The notes under the pieces are model-generated. The model was not told the DNA's origin, searched no databases, and saw only the letters and a program-made list of their open reading frames with translations. Shown piece after piece: positions 7,742 to 15,830 of a stretch of DNA of 64,000 nt (within the stretch, counting starts at the first letter, position 1; each line of letters begins with the position of its first letter). The DNA comes from Streptomyces sp. SID13726. GTDB lineage: Bacteria > Actinomycetota > Actinomycetes > Streptomycetales > Streptomycetaceae. Where the stretch lies: NCBI RefSeq assembly GCF_010548375.1, contig NZ_JAAGLY010000004.1, forward strand, positions 496,001 to 560,000. Direction: 5' to 3'. The translations under genes and the position numbers were made by a program.

Positions 7742-9001
7742 TCAATGGGTCGCGCTGCCGCGGCGGTTGGCGCGCCACAGCTGGTAGAGATGCTTGGCGC
7801 CGGGTCGCACGAAGCGTCCGAGCATGGTGAGGAACGGCAGCGGGTCGTCACCCGCGAACCAGGCCAGCTCGGTCCCGCTGGGCCGCTTCGGCGCGTGCGG
7901 GGTCGTATAGCCGCTGCGGCGGTAGGCCAGCAGGGCGGGCAGGTCGATGTTCTCCACGACATAGCGGTGCCCGGCCCGCTGCTCCCCCTCCGGAACGGTC
8001 CGCCCGGTCAGGTCCAGGTGCATGGCACGGACGACGTCCACCCCCGACTCGCTCTCGAAGAGCCGGAACTGGGCGCCCATGCGGGGGTTGAAGTCGAGGA
8101 GCTTGTACTGGCCGTCGCGCCGGTCGAAGCGCAGGTCGAGGTCGATGATGCCGGTGTAGCCGATCTGCTTGATGAAACGTGCGGCGAGGTCGGCGAGTTC
8201 CGGGTTGTCGACGACGTACGCGTTGGCCGTCATGCCCGCGTGCGGTGGCCAGGAGCGCACCTTGACGCCGGTGAACATGGCGAGCGGGGTGGAGTCCTGG
8301 TCGAAGTAGGCGTGCACGATCCAGTCCTCGGCCTCCTCCCTGGGCAGGTACTCCTGGAGGATCACCCCGGGCCGCTCGCCCCAGTCACGGGCGAGGGCGA
8401 GCAGCCCTTCGCGGGTGGCGATGCGCGTGGTGCCGTTCACGGCGGGATGTCGGCGCCGCACGAACGCCTCGCGGTTCTTGGCCACCACCGGGAAGCGGGC
8501 CTTCTCGGCGAACGCGGCGATGTCGTCGTACGACTGCGGGAAGGCGGCCTCCGGACTCGCGATGCCGTGCTCCACGCACAGTTCGTGCAGGCCCTGTTTG
8601 CTGGCCAGGCGCCGTGGGAGGCCGGGCTCCACGCGCGGGAAGAGGAAGCGGCCGAGCAGGTCGTTCTGGTGCTCGGCGATCAGGACCGCGGCCTCCTCGT
8701 CGGTCGGCACGAGGACGGCGGGGCGGCCGATGCGGCGCCCGATCCGGATCAGTCCCTCGACCAGCCGGCCCGGGTCCTCGGTGCCGGTCGTCGGCCAGAC
8801 GAAGGCACGCGTGAGGTACCGGGAGGCGGCCGCCGGTGTGCAGCGGTCCTCCGTGATGGCGTACATGGGCACGCCGAGGCGGCCCAGACTGCGGATCGCG
8901 CCGACCCCGCCGTGGTGCAGCGGATAGTCGCCGAACTTGACGATCAGGGCCGGAACTTCCTGGTCGGCCCCGAATGGCACACTGCTCGCGCTCCTGGCCA
9001 C
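7742..9001 (-). CDS. ATP-grasp carboxylate-amine ligase family protein
   Basis: 419-aa ATP-grasp enzyme. An N-terminal Rossmann-like domain (PALIVKFGDYPLHHGGVGAI; LVPTDEEAAVLIAEH) precedes the ATP-grasp core: a P-loop-like segment with VVAKNREAF, ILQEYLPREEAEDWIVH, and metal ligands in IIDLDLRFDRRDG and KLLDFNPRMGAQ (Asp and Asn near residues 310-325). This layout matches D-aspartate ligase-like and other carboxylate-amine ligases that make an acyl phosphate and then an amide bond. The first GTG (9001) follows GGGGGG closely; a GTG at about codon 8 with AGGAG upstream is an alternative start. It is cotranscribed with the FAD oxidoreductase. Acceptor and donor are unknown. Confidence 0.85.
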   Translation of the reverse strand: MARSASSVPFGADQEVPALIVKFGDYPLHHGGVGAIRSLGRLGVPMYAITEDRCTPAAASRYLTRAFVWPTTGTEDPGRLVEGLIRIGRRIGRPAVLVPTDEEAAVLIAEHQNDLLGRFLFPRVEPGLPRRLASKQGLHELCVEHGIASPEAAFPQSYDDIAAFAEKARFPVVAKNREAFVRRRHPAVNGTTRIATREGLLALARDWGERPGVILQEYLPREEAEDWIVHAYFDQDSTPLAMFTGVKVRSWPPHAGMTANAYVVDNPELADLAARFIKQIGYTGIIDLDLRFDRRDGQYKLLDFNPRMGAQFRLFESESGVDVVRAMHLDLTGRTVPEGEQRAGHRYVVENIDLPALLAYRRSGYTTPHAPKRPSGTELAWFAGDDPLPFLTMLGRFVRPGAKHLYQLWRANRRGSATH

Positions 9002-9105
9002 GGTCCCCCCACGCGTCCCCCAACGGACGCGACCCCACCCATCCCGTCCGTGTCTCGCAAAGGACGCTAAGCCGGAATGGTCCGCTCCGACTATGCCTTA
9101 ACGGG

Positions 9106-9145
9106 ACATTGCCAACTCTTTGGTCACATTGCTAACCCTTTAGAC
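9106..9145. repeat. Two-copy 20-bp direct repeat upstream of fahA
   Basis: ACATTGCCAACTCTTTGGTC and ACATTGCTAACCCTTTAGAC lie head to tail with 16 of 20 identical bases. Spacing of about two helical turns and position 84 bp before the fumarylacetoacetase start suggest a tandem regulator-binding site. The region is AT-richer than its surroundings. Confidence 0.65.
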
Positions 9146-9228
9146 ACTCCCGTCGGCGGCGGCTCGGACGTAACGTGTGGCGCGACCATCCGGACCGCAC
9201 GGCACGCTCGAGAGTGAGGCAGCACCCC

Positions 9229-10449
9229 ATGCCCCCCTTCGATGTCCCCGAGGGCGACCCCTTCGGCCCGCACAACCTTCCCTACGGCGTCTTCTCCACC
9301 GCGTCCTCCCCGCGGACCGTCGGCGTCCGGCTCGGCGACCACGTCCTCGACGCGGGCGCGGCGGCCACCACTCTCGGCTCCCCCTATGCCTCGCTGCTCG
9401 CCCGGCCGTCGCTCGGCCCCCTGCTGGCCGCGGGCCGCACCGCCTGGTCGGACGTCCGGCGCGCGCTGACCGCGTGGGTGACGGTCCCGGCGCACCGGGA
9501 GGCGATCGCGGACCACTTCCACCCGCTGTCTGCGGTCGACCTCCATCTGCCCTTCGAGGTCGCGGACTACGTCGACTTCTACGCCTCCGAGCACCACGCG
9601 CGGAACGTCGGCCAGATCTTCCGGCCCGACGCCCCCGACTCCCTGACCCCCAACTGGAAGCACCTGCCGATCGGTTACCACGGCCGCGCGGGCACGGTCG
9701 TGGTGTCGGGGACGGATGTCGTACGGCCTTCAGGGCAGCGCCGGCCCGCCCCGGACGCGGCACCCGTCTTCGGCCCCTCCGTACGGCTCGACATCGAGGC
9801 GGAGGTCGGCTTCGTGGTCGGCGTGCCGTCCGAGCTGGGCCGGCCGGTCGGGCTCGGTGACTTCCGCGAGCACGTCTTCGGGCTGTGCCTGCTCAACGAC
9901 TGGTCGGCGCGGGACGTCCAGGCCTGGGAGTACGTCCCCCTCGGACCGTTCCTCGGGAAGTCCTTCGCCACGTCGGTGTCGGCGTGGATCACCCCGCTGG
10001 ACGCGCTGGAGGAGGCCCGGGTGGCACCCCCGGCGCGCACGCACGAACTGCTGCCGTATCTGGACGACTCCGCCCCCGAGGTCGAGCCGGGCGGCTACGA
10101 CCTGCGGATCTCCGTCGCGGTCAACGGCCACGTGGTGTCCGAGCCGCCCTTCTCCACCATGTACTGGACCGCGGCCCAGCAGTTGGCGCACATGACGGTG
10201 AACGGGGCGTCGCTCAGGACCGGCGACCTGTACGGCTCCGGCACGGTGAGCGGGCCCTCCGCGGGCGAGCGGGGTTCACTGCTGGAGCTGACCTGGAACG
10301 GACGGGACGCGCTGGAACTCCCGGACGGGAAGCGGACGTTCCTGGAGGACGGGGATGTGGTGACGCTGTCGGCGTGGGCGCCGGGGCCGGACGGGGTCAG
10401 GGTGGGGCTGGGGGATGTCGTGGGGCGGGTGGTGGCTGGGGGTGTGTGA
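9229..10449 (+). CDS. fahA: Fumarylacetoacetase
   Basis: 406-aa enzyme of the last step of tyrosine/homogentisate breakdown, splitting fumarylacetoacetate into fumarate and acetoacetate. The ATG at 9229 (MPPFDVPEGDPFGPHNLPYG) has GAGTGAGG nine bases upstream; upstream in-frame codons lack a ribosome site. Family motifs are complete: YVDFYASEHHARNVG (metal Asp and catalytic His near residues 121-130), NWKHLPIGYHGRAG, DIEAEVGFVVG with Glu metal ligands, and NDWSARDVQAWEYVPLGPF. Length matches the eukaryotic-type FAH family. It stands alone after a divergent promoter region with a tandem repeat, so it probably has its own regulation. Other genes of the tyrosine pathway are not in the window. Confidence 0.96.
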   Translation: MPPFDVPEGDPFGPHNLPYGVFSTASSPRTVGVRLGDHVLDAGAAATTLGSPYASLLARPSLGPLLAAGRTAWSDVRRALTAWVTVPAHREAIADHFHPLSAVDLHLPFEVADYVDFYASEHHARNVGQIFRPDAPDSLTPNWKHLPIGYHGRAGTVVVSGTDVVRPSGQRRPAPDAAPVFGPSVRLDIEAEVGFVVGVPSELGRPVGLGDFREHVFGLCLLNDWSARDVQAWEYVPLGPFLGKSFATSVSAWITPLDALEEARVAPPARTHELLPYLDDSAPEVEPGGYDLRISVAVNGHVVSEPPFSTMYWTAAQQLAHMTVNGASLRTGDLYGSGTVSGPSAGERGSLLELTWNGRDALELPDGKRTFLEDGDVVTLSAWAPGPDGVRVGLGDVVGRVVAGGV

Positions 10450-10490
10450 GGTGGCTGGTGGCCGGTGGGTGTTCGGGGGTGTGTGAGGTG
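10438..10490. repeat. Direct repeat spanning the fahA stop codon
   Basis: GGGGGTGTGTGAGGTG occurs at 10438-10453 and 10475-10490, a 37-bp period; the first copy contains the fahA TGA. It looks like a duplication of the gene end. The rest of the 215-bp gap to the next gene shows no convincing promoter. Confidence 0.65.
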
Positions 10491-10664
10491 TCCGGGGCTG
10501 TTCGAGTCCTGCCGTAGGGCGTCGGCTCACGGCATACTGGCGGCGGGCGGCATACGTGGGACGACGTACCGGCCGCCCCGGACCGTCTCGCTGCCTCACC
10601 GTCTCACCGCCTCATTGCACAGCCCCACCTCCCCTGTCTCCGATCAGGATCCGGAGCCCGTGGC

Positions 10665-11606
10665 ATGACTCTCTGCCTGCTCCTTCTGAGCGCCGTCGCC
10701 GTGGCGGCCGCCGTGCCGGTTCCGCGTGCGCTCACCCGGGCCGCGTGGCCCGAACGGGAGCCGGTGGTCGGCCTGTGGGTGTGGCAGTGCCTGGTCGCCA
10801 CGGTGCTGCTGTGCTGTCTGACGGCGCTGGTGCTGGGCGCGGCCGCGGTCTTCCACACCGTCCGCGACCATGTGTTCGCCCCGGCCCCGCCGGCCGTGAC
10901 CGCGGCCTACGACCTCTCGGCCGCGCCGGTCTGGGCGGTCACGCTGACACTGCTGCTGGCGGCCGGTGCCGGGTGGACCACGGCGATGCTGGCCCGCGAA
11001 CTGGTCGAGGCGCGGCGGCGGCGCGGGGCCGCCCGGGCGCATCTGCGGGAGCGGGCGCCGGATCTGCCGGCCGGGCTCGGGGCGCTGACGCGGGGGCCGC
11101 TGCTCGTGCTGGAGGACGAGTATCCGGACGCCTGGTGGATGCCGGGCAGTCCGGCGCAGCTGATCGTGACGACGGGGGCGCTGCACCGGCTCACCGACCA
11201 TCAGCTGGACGCCGTACTCACCCATGAGCGGGGGCACGCGCGGGCCCGTCACGACTGGTTGCTGCATCTGTCGACCGCGCTGGCCACGGGGTTTCCGCGG
11301 GTGCCGTTGTTCGCCCACTTCTGTGACCAGACGCATCGGCTGGTGGAGCTGGCGGCGGACGACACCGCGTCCCGGCGGTGCGGGCATCTGACGACGGCGT
11401 TGGCGCTGATCTCCTTGAACCAGCATCGGGGGGTGCTGTCCTGTGCGTCCAGCCATCGGCTGCTGGGCGAGCGGGTGGACCGGTTGCTGGAGCCGCCGCC
11501 GAGGTTGCTTCGCCGGCAACGGGCTCTCACCACGGCGATGGCGACGCTGGTACCGCTGCTGCCGTTGCTGATCGTCTTCGGGCCGGGGTTGTCGGCGTTG
11601 GCGTAG
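10665..11606 (+). CDS. M56-family (BlaR1-like) membrane metalloprotease
   Basis: 313-aa membrane protein. The zinc site HERGH lies in VLTHERGHARARHDWLLHL (residues about 185-203), surrounded by membrane segments: one at the very N-terminus, two around residues 40-65 and 85-110, and one at the C-terminus. This is the core protease module of M56/BlaR1 proteins, without a C-terminal sensor domain. The ATG follows CCGGAG by 9 nt. Many actinobacterial members are preceded by a BlaI/MecI-type repressor gene, their usual target. None precedes this one: the upstream gap is non-coding and fahA lies before it. The physiological substrate is therefore unclear. Confidence 0.88.
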   Translation: MTLCLLLLSAVAVAAAVPVPRALTRAAWPEREPVVGLWVWQCLVATVLLCCLTALVLGAAAVFHTVRDHVFAPAPPAVTAAYDLSAAPVWAVTLTLLLAAGAGWTTAMLARELVEARRRRGAARAHLRERAPDLPAGLGALTRGPLLVLEDEYPDAWWMPGSPAQLIVTTGALHRLTDHQLDAVLTHERGHARARHDWLLHLSTALATGFPRVPLFAHFCDQTHRLVELAADDTASRRCGHLTTALALISLNQHRGVLSCASSHRLLGERVDRLLEPPPRLLRRQRALTTAMATLVPLLPLLIVFGPGLSALA

Positions 11607-11736
11607 AGGGTGGGTCGCAGGCACCCCTGCGCTCCCCCACAGGTGGCACATCTCACCTCGCAGCACCCGAAACCGCAGGTCAGGGCCTTATCCGTCACCC
11701 CGTCAGGTGGCGCAACAATCCCGCAACACAGCTTTT

Positions 11737-11749
11737 CCTACCAGGTAGG
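11737..11749. promoter_or_regulatory. Palindromic operator overlapping the GntR ribosome site
   Basis: CCTACC-A-GGTAGG is a perfect 13-bp palindrome ending one base before the ATG at 11751 and overlapping its ribosome-binding region. GntR/HutC regulators often repress their own operon from such sites. Binding by the adjacent regulator is inference. Confidence 0.55.
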
Positions 11750-11750
11750 T

Positions 11751-12548
11751 ATGGTTCCAGCCATGCCAGCCACCGACCGTATCCGGGACCACGCAGGGCA
11801 GGGCGCGACCACCGTCGCCGCCCGGGCCCGGCGCCGGCTGCGGGCGGACCAGGCGCGGCAGCTCGCCGATCTGCTGCGCCAGCAGGTCCTCACCGGCGGG
11901 TTCGAGAGCGGCACCCTCCCCCACGAGTCCACCCTCGCCACCGAGTACGGCGCCTCGCGCAACACGGTCCGCCAAGCCCTGGACCTGCTGCGCGCGGAAG
12001 GCCTGGTCGAGCGGCTGCCCGGCGTCGGCACCGTGGTCGTGGGCCAGAAGTACCCGCACGGCCTGGACCGTCTGATGGGCCTCGCGGAAACCCTCCGCGA
12101 ACACGGCACGGTCACCAACGAGGTCCGCACCATGGGCCCCGCCCCCGCCCCCCTCGCCGCCGCCCAGCGCCTCCAGGTCGCCCCCGGCACCGATGTCCTC
12201 TACATAGAGCGCCTGCGCCGGCTGAACGGCCTGCCCCTCTCCCTCGACCTCACCTACCTCCCCCTCGACATCGGCACCGCCCTGCTCGGCGCCGACCTGG
12301 AGAACACCGACGTCTTCCGCCTCCTGGAGACGATCACCGGCCAGGGCCTCGGCCACGCCGAGATCACCCTGGAGGCGGTGAACGCGGACGCCCACTCCGC
12401 CGCCGTACTGGAAGCGCCGCGCGGCGCCGCCGTACTGATGCTGGAACGCCTCACGCACCTCGCCGACGGCCGCCCGGTCGACCTGGAGTTCATCCGCTTC
12501 CGCGGCGACCGCATCACCATGAGCGGCCTGCTGCACCGCTCTCTGTAG
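11751..12548 (+). CDS. GntR/HutC-family transcriptional regulator with UTRA domain
   Basis: 265-aa regulator. The N-terminal winged helix spans about residues 30-95 (QLADLLRQQVLTGGF; LPHESTLATEYGASRNTVRQ; DLLRAEGLVERLPGVGTVV). The C-terminal UTRA ligand domain includes DVLYIERLRRLNGLPLSLDL and a terminal RFRGDRITMSGLLHRSL. The ATG at 11751 has AGG five bases upstream; a second in-frame ATG at 11763 is possible but lacks a ribosome site. It is the first gene of a packed operon that continues with ferredoxin, an ABC importer and a flavoprotein, so it is very likely the local regulator and senses the imported compound or a product. A palindrome over its start suggests autoregulation. Confidence 0.92.
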   Translation: MVPAMPATDRIRDHAGQGATTVAARARRRLRADQARQLADLLRQQVLTGGFESGTLPHESTLATEYGASRNTVRQALDLLRAEGLVERLPGVGTVVVGQKYPHGLDRLMGLAETLREHGTVTNEVRTMGPAPAPLAAAQRLQVAPGTDVLYIERLRRLNGLPLSLDLTYLPLDIGTALLGADLENTDVFRLLETITGQGLGHAEITLEAVNADAHSAAVLEAPRGAAVLMLERLTHLADGRPVDLEFIRFRGDRITMSGLLHRSL

Positions 12549-12588
12549 ACCCGTAGAACCCCCTGCTCGCACATTCCTGGAGACAGCC

Positions 12589-12816
12589 ATGCCCTTGTCG
12601 CCCCAGCGGGCCGACGTGCCCGTGACCATCGACGAGTCGAAGTGCATCGACGGCTGCACGCTCTGTGTGGACATGTGCCCGCTGGACTCCCTCGCCATCG
12701 ACACCAGCAGCGGCAAGGCCTACATGCACGTCGACGAGTGCTGGTACTGCGGCCCGTGCGCGGCCCGCTGTCCCACCGGAGCCGTGACGGTCAACATGCC
12801 CTATCTGCTGCGGTGA
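12589..12816 (+). CDS. Two-[4Fe-4S] ferredoxin, AprB-like
   Basis: 75-aa electron carrier with two cluster motifs. The first reads C-IDG-C-TL-C-VDM-CP, with three rather than two residues between Cys 1 and Cys 2. The second, CWYCGPCAARCPTGA, starts with the CW..C pattern seen in the beta subunit (AprB) of APS reductase. GGAG lies about 9 nt before the ATG at 12589. It follows the GntR gene by 40 bp and precedes the ABC importer and the AprA-like flavoprotein, so it should form the electron-transfer partner of that flavoprotein, as AprB does for AprA. It lacks the long C-terminal tail of classical AprB that wraps the alpha subunit. Confidence 0.9.
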   Translation: MPLSPQRADVPVTIDESKCIDGCTLCVDMCPLDSLAIDTSSGKAYMHVDECWYCGPCAARCPTGAVTVNMPYLLR

Positions 12817-12833
12817 GAGGCCCCCGAACTCCC

Positions 12834-14171
12834 ATGAAACACAAACCAGTCATCGCCGTCCTGCTGCTGCTCGCGCCGCTGGCCGCCTGCGGCAGCGCCC
12901 AGGCCGGTGACAGCTCCACGGTCACCGTCACCGTCGGCTACCAGTCCAAGACCATCAACACGGTCACCGCCGGCACCCTGCTGCGCTCCCTCGGCTACTT
13001 CGAGAAGCAGCTCAACTCCCTGCACGACGGCAAGACCTACAAGGTCGACTGGCAGGACTACGCCACCGGCGCCCCCATCACCGCGCAGATGACCGCCGGG
13101 AAGATCGACATCGGCTCGATGGGCGACTTCCCGCTCCTCATCAACGCGGCCCGCGGCAAGCAGCTCGGCAAGCCCACCCGCCTGGTCTCGGTCACCGGCT
13201 ACAACCTCCGCGGCGGCCTCAACACGATCGTCACCTCCCCGGACTCGAAACTGGCCGCCCTCTCCGACCTGAAGGGCAAGAAGGTCTCCACCAGCGTCGG
13301 CTCCGCCGCCGACGGCACCCTCGTACGGGCCCTCCAGCGCGCCGGCATCGACCCCGACAAGGGCATCGAGAAGCTCAACCAGCAGCCCGCGGTGGGTGCT
13401 TCGGCCCTGACGGCGGGCAGCACGGACGCGCTCTCCCAGTTCGTCGCCTGGCCGGGCCTCCTCACCTTCCAGGGCAAGGCGAAGGCGCTCTACGACGGTG
13501 CCGAGCTCGACCTCCCCACCTTCCACGGGGTCACCGCCCGCGAGGACTTCGCCGAGCAGCGCCCGGCGGTCCTGGAGGCGTTCCTGAAGGCCCAGGCCGA
13601 GGCCACGGACTACCTCAACGACCACCCGGTCGCCGCCGCCGAGTCGGTCGCGAAGGCCACCGGGCTGCCCGCCGAGGTCGTCTACCTCTACAACGGCGCC
13701 CACGGCATCGCCACCTTCGACCCGGCGGTCAAGCCCCAGCTGGTCTCCGCGCTGAAGCAGGACGTCTCGGTCCTGAAGGCGGCCAAGCTGACCGGCGACA
13801 TCGACGTGGACTCCTTCGTCGACGACCAGTACGTCAAGAAGGCCCTGGGGTCCGGGTACGCGAAGCGCCTCGCCGCCGCCCCGGCCGCCTCCGCCGGCGA
13901 GGTCTGGCCCAAGGGCGCCACCGAGACGCAGAGCTTCAAGACACCCGCGGAGGTGCTGAAGTACGTCTCCGCGCACAAGGACGGCATCCGCGCCGCCTAC
14001 GTCCCCGACGCCACCACCGGCACCCTCTGGTTCGCCGACAAGGCGGTCTGGGTGGCCGACGGCTCCCGGCTGCTGCCCTTCGTCGCCCCGGAGACCGCGC
14101 GGGCCTACGTCGCCGCGCACGGCGGTGCCCGTGTCGTCACGTACGCCGACGCCCTGGAGCAGGCGTCGTGA
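12834..14171 (+). CDS. Sulfonate/nitrate-type substrate-binding lipoprotein with NosL-like C-terminal domain
   Basis: 445-aa extracellular lipoprotein of a TauA/SsuA-type importer. The signal MKHKPVIAVLLLLAPLAAC gives a lipidated Cys19. Residues 30-345 resemble TauA-like binding proteins (VTVGYQSKTINTVTAGTLL; ITAQMTAGKIDIGSMGDFPLL; TDYLNDHPVAAAESVAKATG). It is about 120 residues longer than usual. Residues about 375-445 (AAYVPDATTGTLWFADKAVW; ARAYVAAHGGARVVTYADAL) recall half of the copper-binding NosL domain, with the W-x-A-x-x-A-W-x-V, GS and HGG spacing. The fusion is my inference from pattern, not a search result. The GTG of the permease overlaps its stop. The ligand is unknown; an organosulfur compound is plausible from family and from the AprA-like partner. 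Confidence 0.85.
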   Translation: MKHKPVIAVLLLLAPLAACGSAQAGDSSTVTVTVGYQSKTINTVTAGTLLRSLGYFEKQLNSLHDGKTYKVDWQDYATGAPITAQMTAGKIDIGSMGDFPLLINAARGKQLGKPTRLVSVTGYNLRGGLNTIVTSPDSKLAALSDLKGKKVSTSVGSAADGTLVRALQRAGIDPDKGIEKLNQQPAVGASALTAGSTDALSQFVAWPGLLTFQGKAKALYDGAELDLPTFHGVTAREDFAEQRPAVLEAFLKAQAEATDYLNDHPVAAAESVAKATGLPAEVVYLYNGAHGIATFDPAVKPQLVSALKQDVSVLKAAKLTGDIDVDSFVDDQYVKKALGSGYAKRLAAAPAASAGEVWPKGATETQSFKTPAEVLKYVSAHKDGIRAAYVPDATTGTLWFADKAVWVADGSRLLPFVAPETARAYVAAHGGARVVTYADALEQAS

Positions 14172-15058
14172 GCCGGCCCCTCCCGAAAGCCGGCCGGTAC
14201 GCGCTCAGGGCGGCCTCGCTCGCGGTCGCCCTCGGCGTGTGGCAGCTGCTGACCAGCCTGGACATCGACCTGTGGCTGCGCTTCTCGCAGTTCCCCACGG
14301 TCACCGATGTGGCCCGCACCTTCGCCGACCGCCTCTCCGGCGCCGACTACTGGACGGACCTCACCGACAGCCTCACCCGCATCCTCACCGGGTTCCTGCT
14401 CGCAGCGGTGCTCGGCGTGGCCACGGGCGTGCTCGTGGCGCGCTCCCGGCTGGCCGAGGACCTGCTCGGACCGGTGCTGGAGGTGATCCGCCCGATCCCG
14501 GCGATCGCCCTGGTACCGGTGGCGATCCTCCTGTTCCCCTCGAACGAGCAGGGCATCGTCTTCATCACCTTCACCGCCGCCTTCTTCCCGGTCCTGGTCT
14601 CCACCCGGCACGCGGTCCGCGCGCTGACCCCGGTGTGGGAGGAGGCGGTGCTGACCATGGGCGGCGGCCGGTGGCGGATCCTCGCCTCGGTCGTCCTGCC
14701 GGGCGCCCTGCCCGGCATCTTCGGCGGCCTCTCGGTCGGCATCGGCGTCTCGTGGATCTGTGTCATCTCCGCCGAGATGATCTCCGGCCAGTACGGCGTC
14801 GGCTACCGGACCTGGCAGGACTACACCGTCGTCAACTACGCCGGCGTCTTCGTCGGCATGGTCACCATCGGCGTCCTGGGCTGGCTCACCTCCACGGCGG
14901 TGGAACTGCTGGGGCGCCGCCTGACGCGGTGGCTGCCGAGGACGTCGTACGGGCCTGGCCGGCCCAAGGCCCCCAAGTCCCCCGCGCCGACGCCCTCCCG
15001 CACTGCCCGGAAACCCGCATCCGAGCCGGAGGAGGCACGCGATGAGCACCTCGTCTGA
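14168..15058 (+). CDS. ABC transporter permease (TauC/SsuC family)
   Basis: 296-aa inner-membrane permease of the nitrate/sulfonate/taurine type. About six membrane segments follow a short basic N-terminus. The conserved cytoplasmic loop that contacts the ATPase is at EEAVLTMGGGRWRILASVVL (near residue 160), followed by LPGALPGIFGGL. The GTG start at 14168 overlaps the binding-protein stop (GTGA), and the 3' end overlaps the ATPase gene by 17 bp, so the three are translationally coupled. The C-terminal tail of about 30 residues is Pro/Lys/Arg-rich and polar. Confidence 0.93.
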   Translation: MSRPLPKAGRYALRAASLAVALGVWQLLTSLDIDLWLRFSQFPTVTDVARTFADRLSGADYWTDLTDSLTRILTGFLLAAVLGVATGVLVARSRLAEDLLGPVLEVIRPIPAIALVPVAILLFPSNEQGIVFITFTAAFFPVLVSTRHAVRALTPVWEEAVLTMGGGRWRILASVVLPGALPGIFGGLSVGIGVSWICVISAEMISGQYGVGYRTWQDYTVVNYAGVFVGMVTIGVLGWLTSTAVELLGRRLTRWLPRTSYGPGRPKAPKSPAPTPSRTARKPASEPEEARDEHLV

Positions 15059-15830
15059 CACCGTCGTCGACACGGCGGCCCAGGCGCCGTCGCCCGCGCG
15101 CGGCACCCGCCTCACCCTCACCGCCGCCGGTCTCGGCCGTCCCGACGCGCCGGTGCTCTCCGGTGTCGACCTCGACATCGTCCCCGGCGAGATCCTCACC
15201 GTGGTCGGCTCCTCCGGCTGCGGCAAGTCGACGTTGCTGCGCACCCTGGCCGGCCTCCTGCCGCTGCTCGCGGGCGAGGTCGCCCAGGACGGGCGGCCGC
15301 TCACCGGTCCCGGGGCCGAACGCGCCCTGGTCTTCCAGGAGGACGCCCTGCTGCCCTGGCGCACCCTGCGCGCCAACGTCGAACTCCCCCTCGCCATCAA
15401 GGGGCTGTCCCGCACCGAACGGCGCGCGCAGGCCGAGTCCTGGCTCGGCCGGGTCGGACTCGCCGACCGCGCGGGGCAGTTGCCGCACCGGGTCTCCGGC
15501 GGGCAGCGCCAGCGCGCCCAGTTGGCCCGCGCCCTCGCCGGGCGGCCCAGTGCCGTCCTCATGGACGAACCCTTCGGCGCCCTCGACGCCCAGACCCGCG
15601 CCGGCATGCAGGACCTGCTGGTCGACGTGCTCCGGGGCACGGGCGCCACGGTCGTCTTCGTCACCCACGACGTGGACGAGGCCCTGTTCCTCGGCGACCG
15701 CGTGGCCCTCCTCGGCGACGGCCGCCTGACCGCCGTACGGGAAGTGCCGCGCCCGCGCGACCGTTCGGCGCACGACGACCCCGCGCGCGTGGCTCTGCGC
15801 CGCGATGTCCTGACCTCGCTCGGTACGTGA
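15042..15830 (+). CDS. ABC transporter ATPase (TauB/SsuB family)
   Basis: 262-aa ATPase driving the importer. The Walker A motif is GSSGCGKST (about residue 52), the Q-loop lies in LVFQEDALLPWRTL, the signature is VSGGQRQRAQLARAL, Walker B is AVLMDEPFGALDA, and the switch His is in FVTHDVDEALFL. The start ATG at 15042 lies inside the end of the permease gene, with GAGGAGG just upstream. Its stop overlaps the flavoprotein GTG. The order binding protein, permease, ATPase, enzyme is typical of an uptake-plus-metabolism operon. Confidence 0.95.
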   Translation: MSTSSDTVVDTAAQAPSPARGTRLTLTAAGLGRPDAPVLSGVDLDIVPGEILTVVGSSGCGKSTLLRTLAGLLPLLAGEVAQDGRPLTGPGAERALVFQEDALLPWRTLRANVELPLAIKGLSRTERRAQAESWLGRVGLADRAGQLPHRVSGGQRQRAQLARALAGRPSAVLMDEPFGALDAQTRAGMQDLLVDVLRGTGATVVFVTHDVDEALFLGDRVALLGDGRLTAVREVPRPRDRSAHDDPARVALRRDVLTSLGT

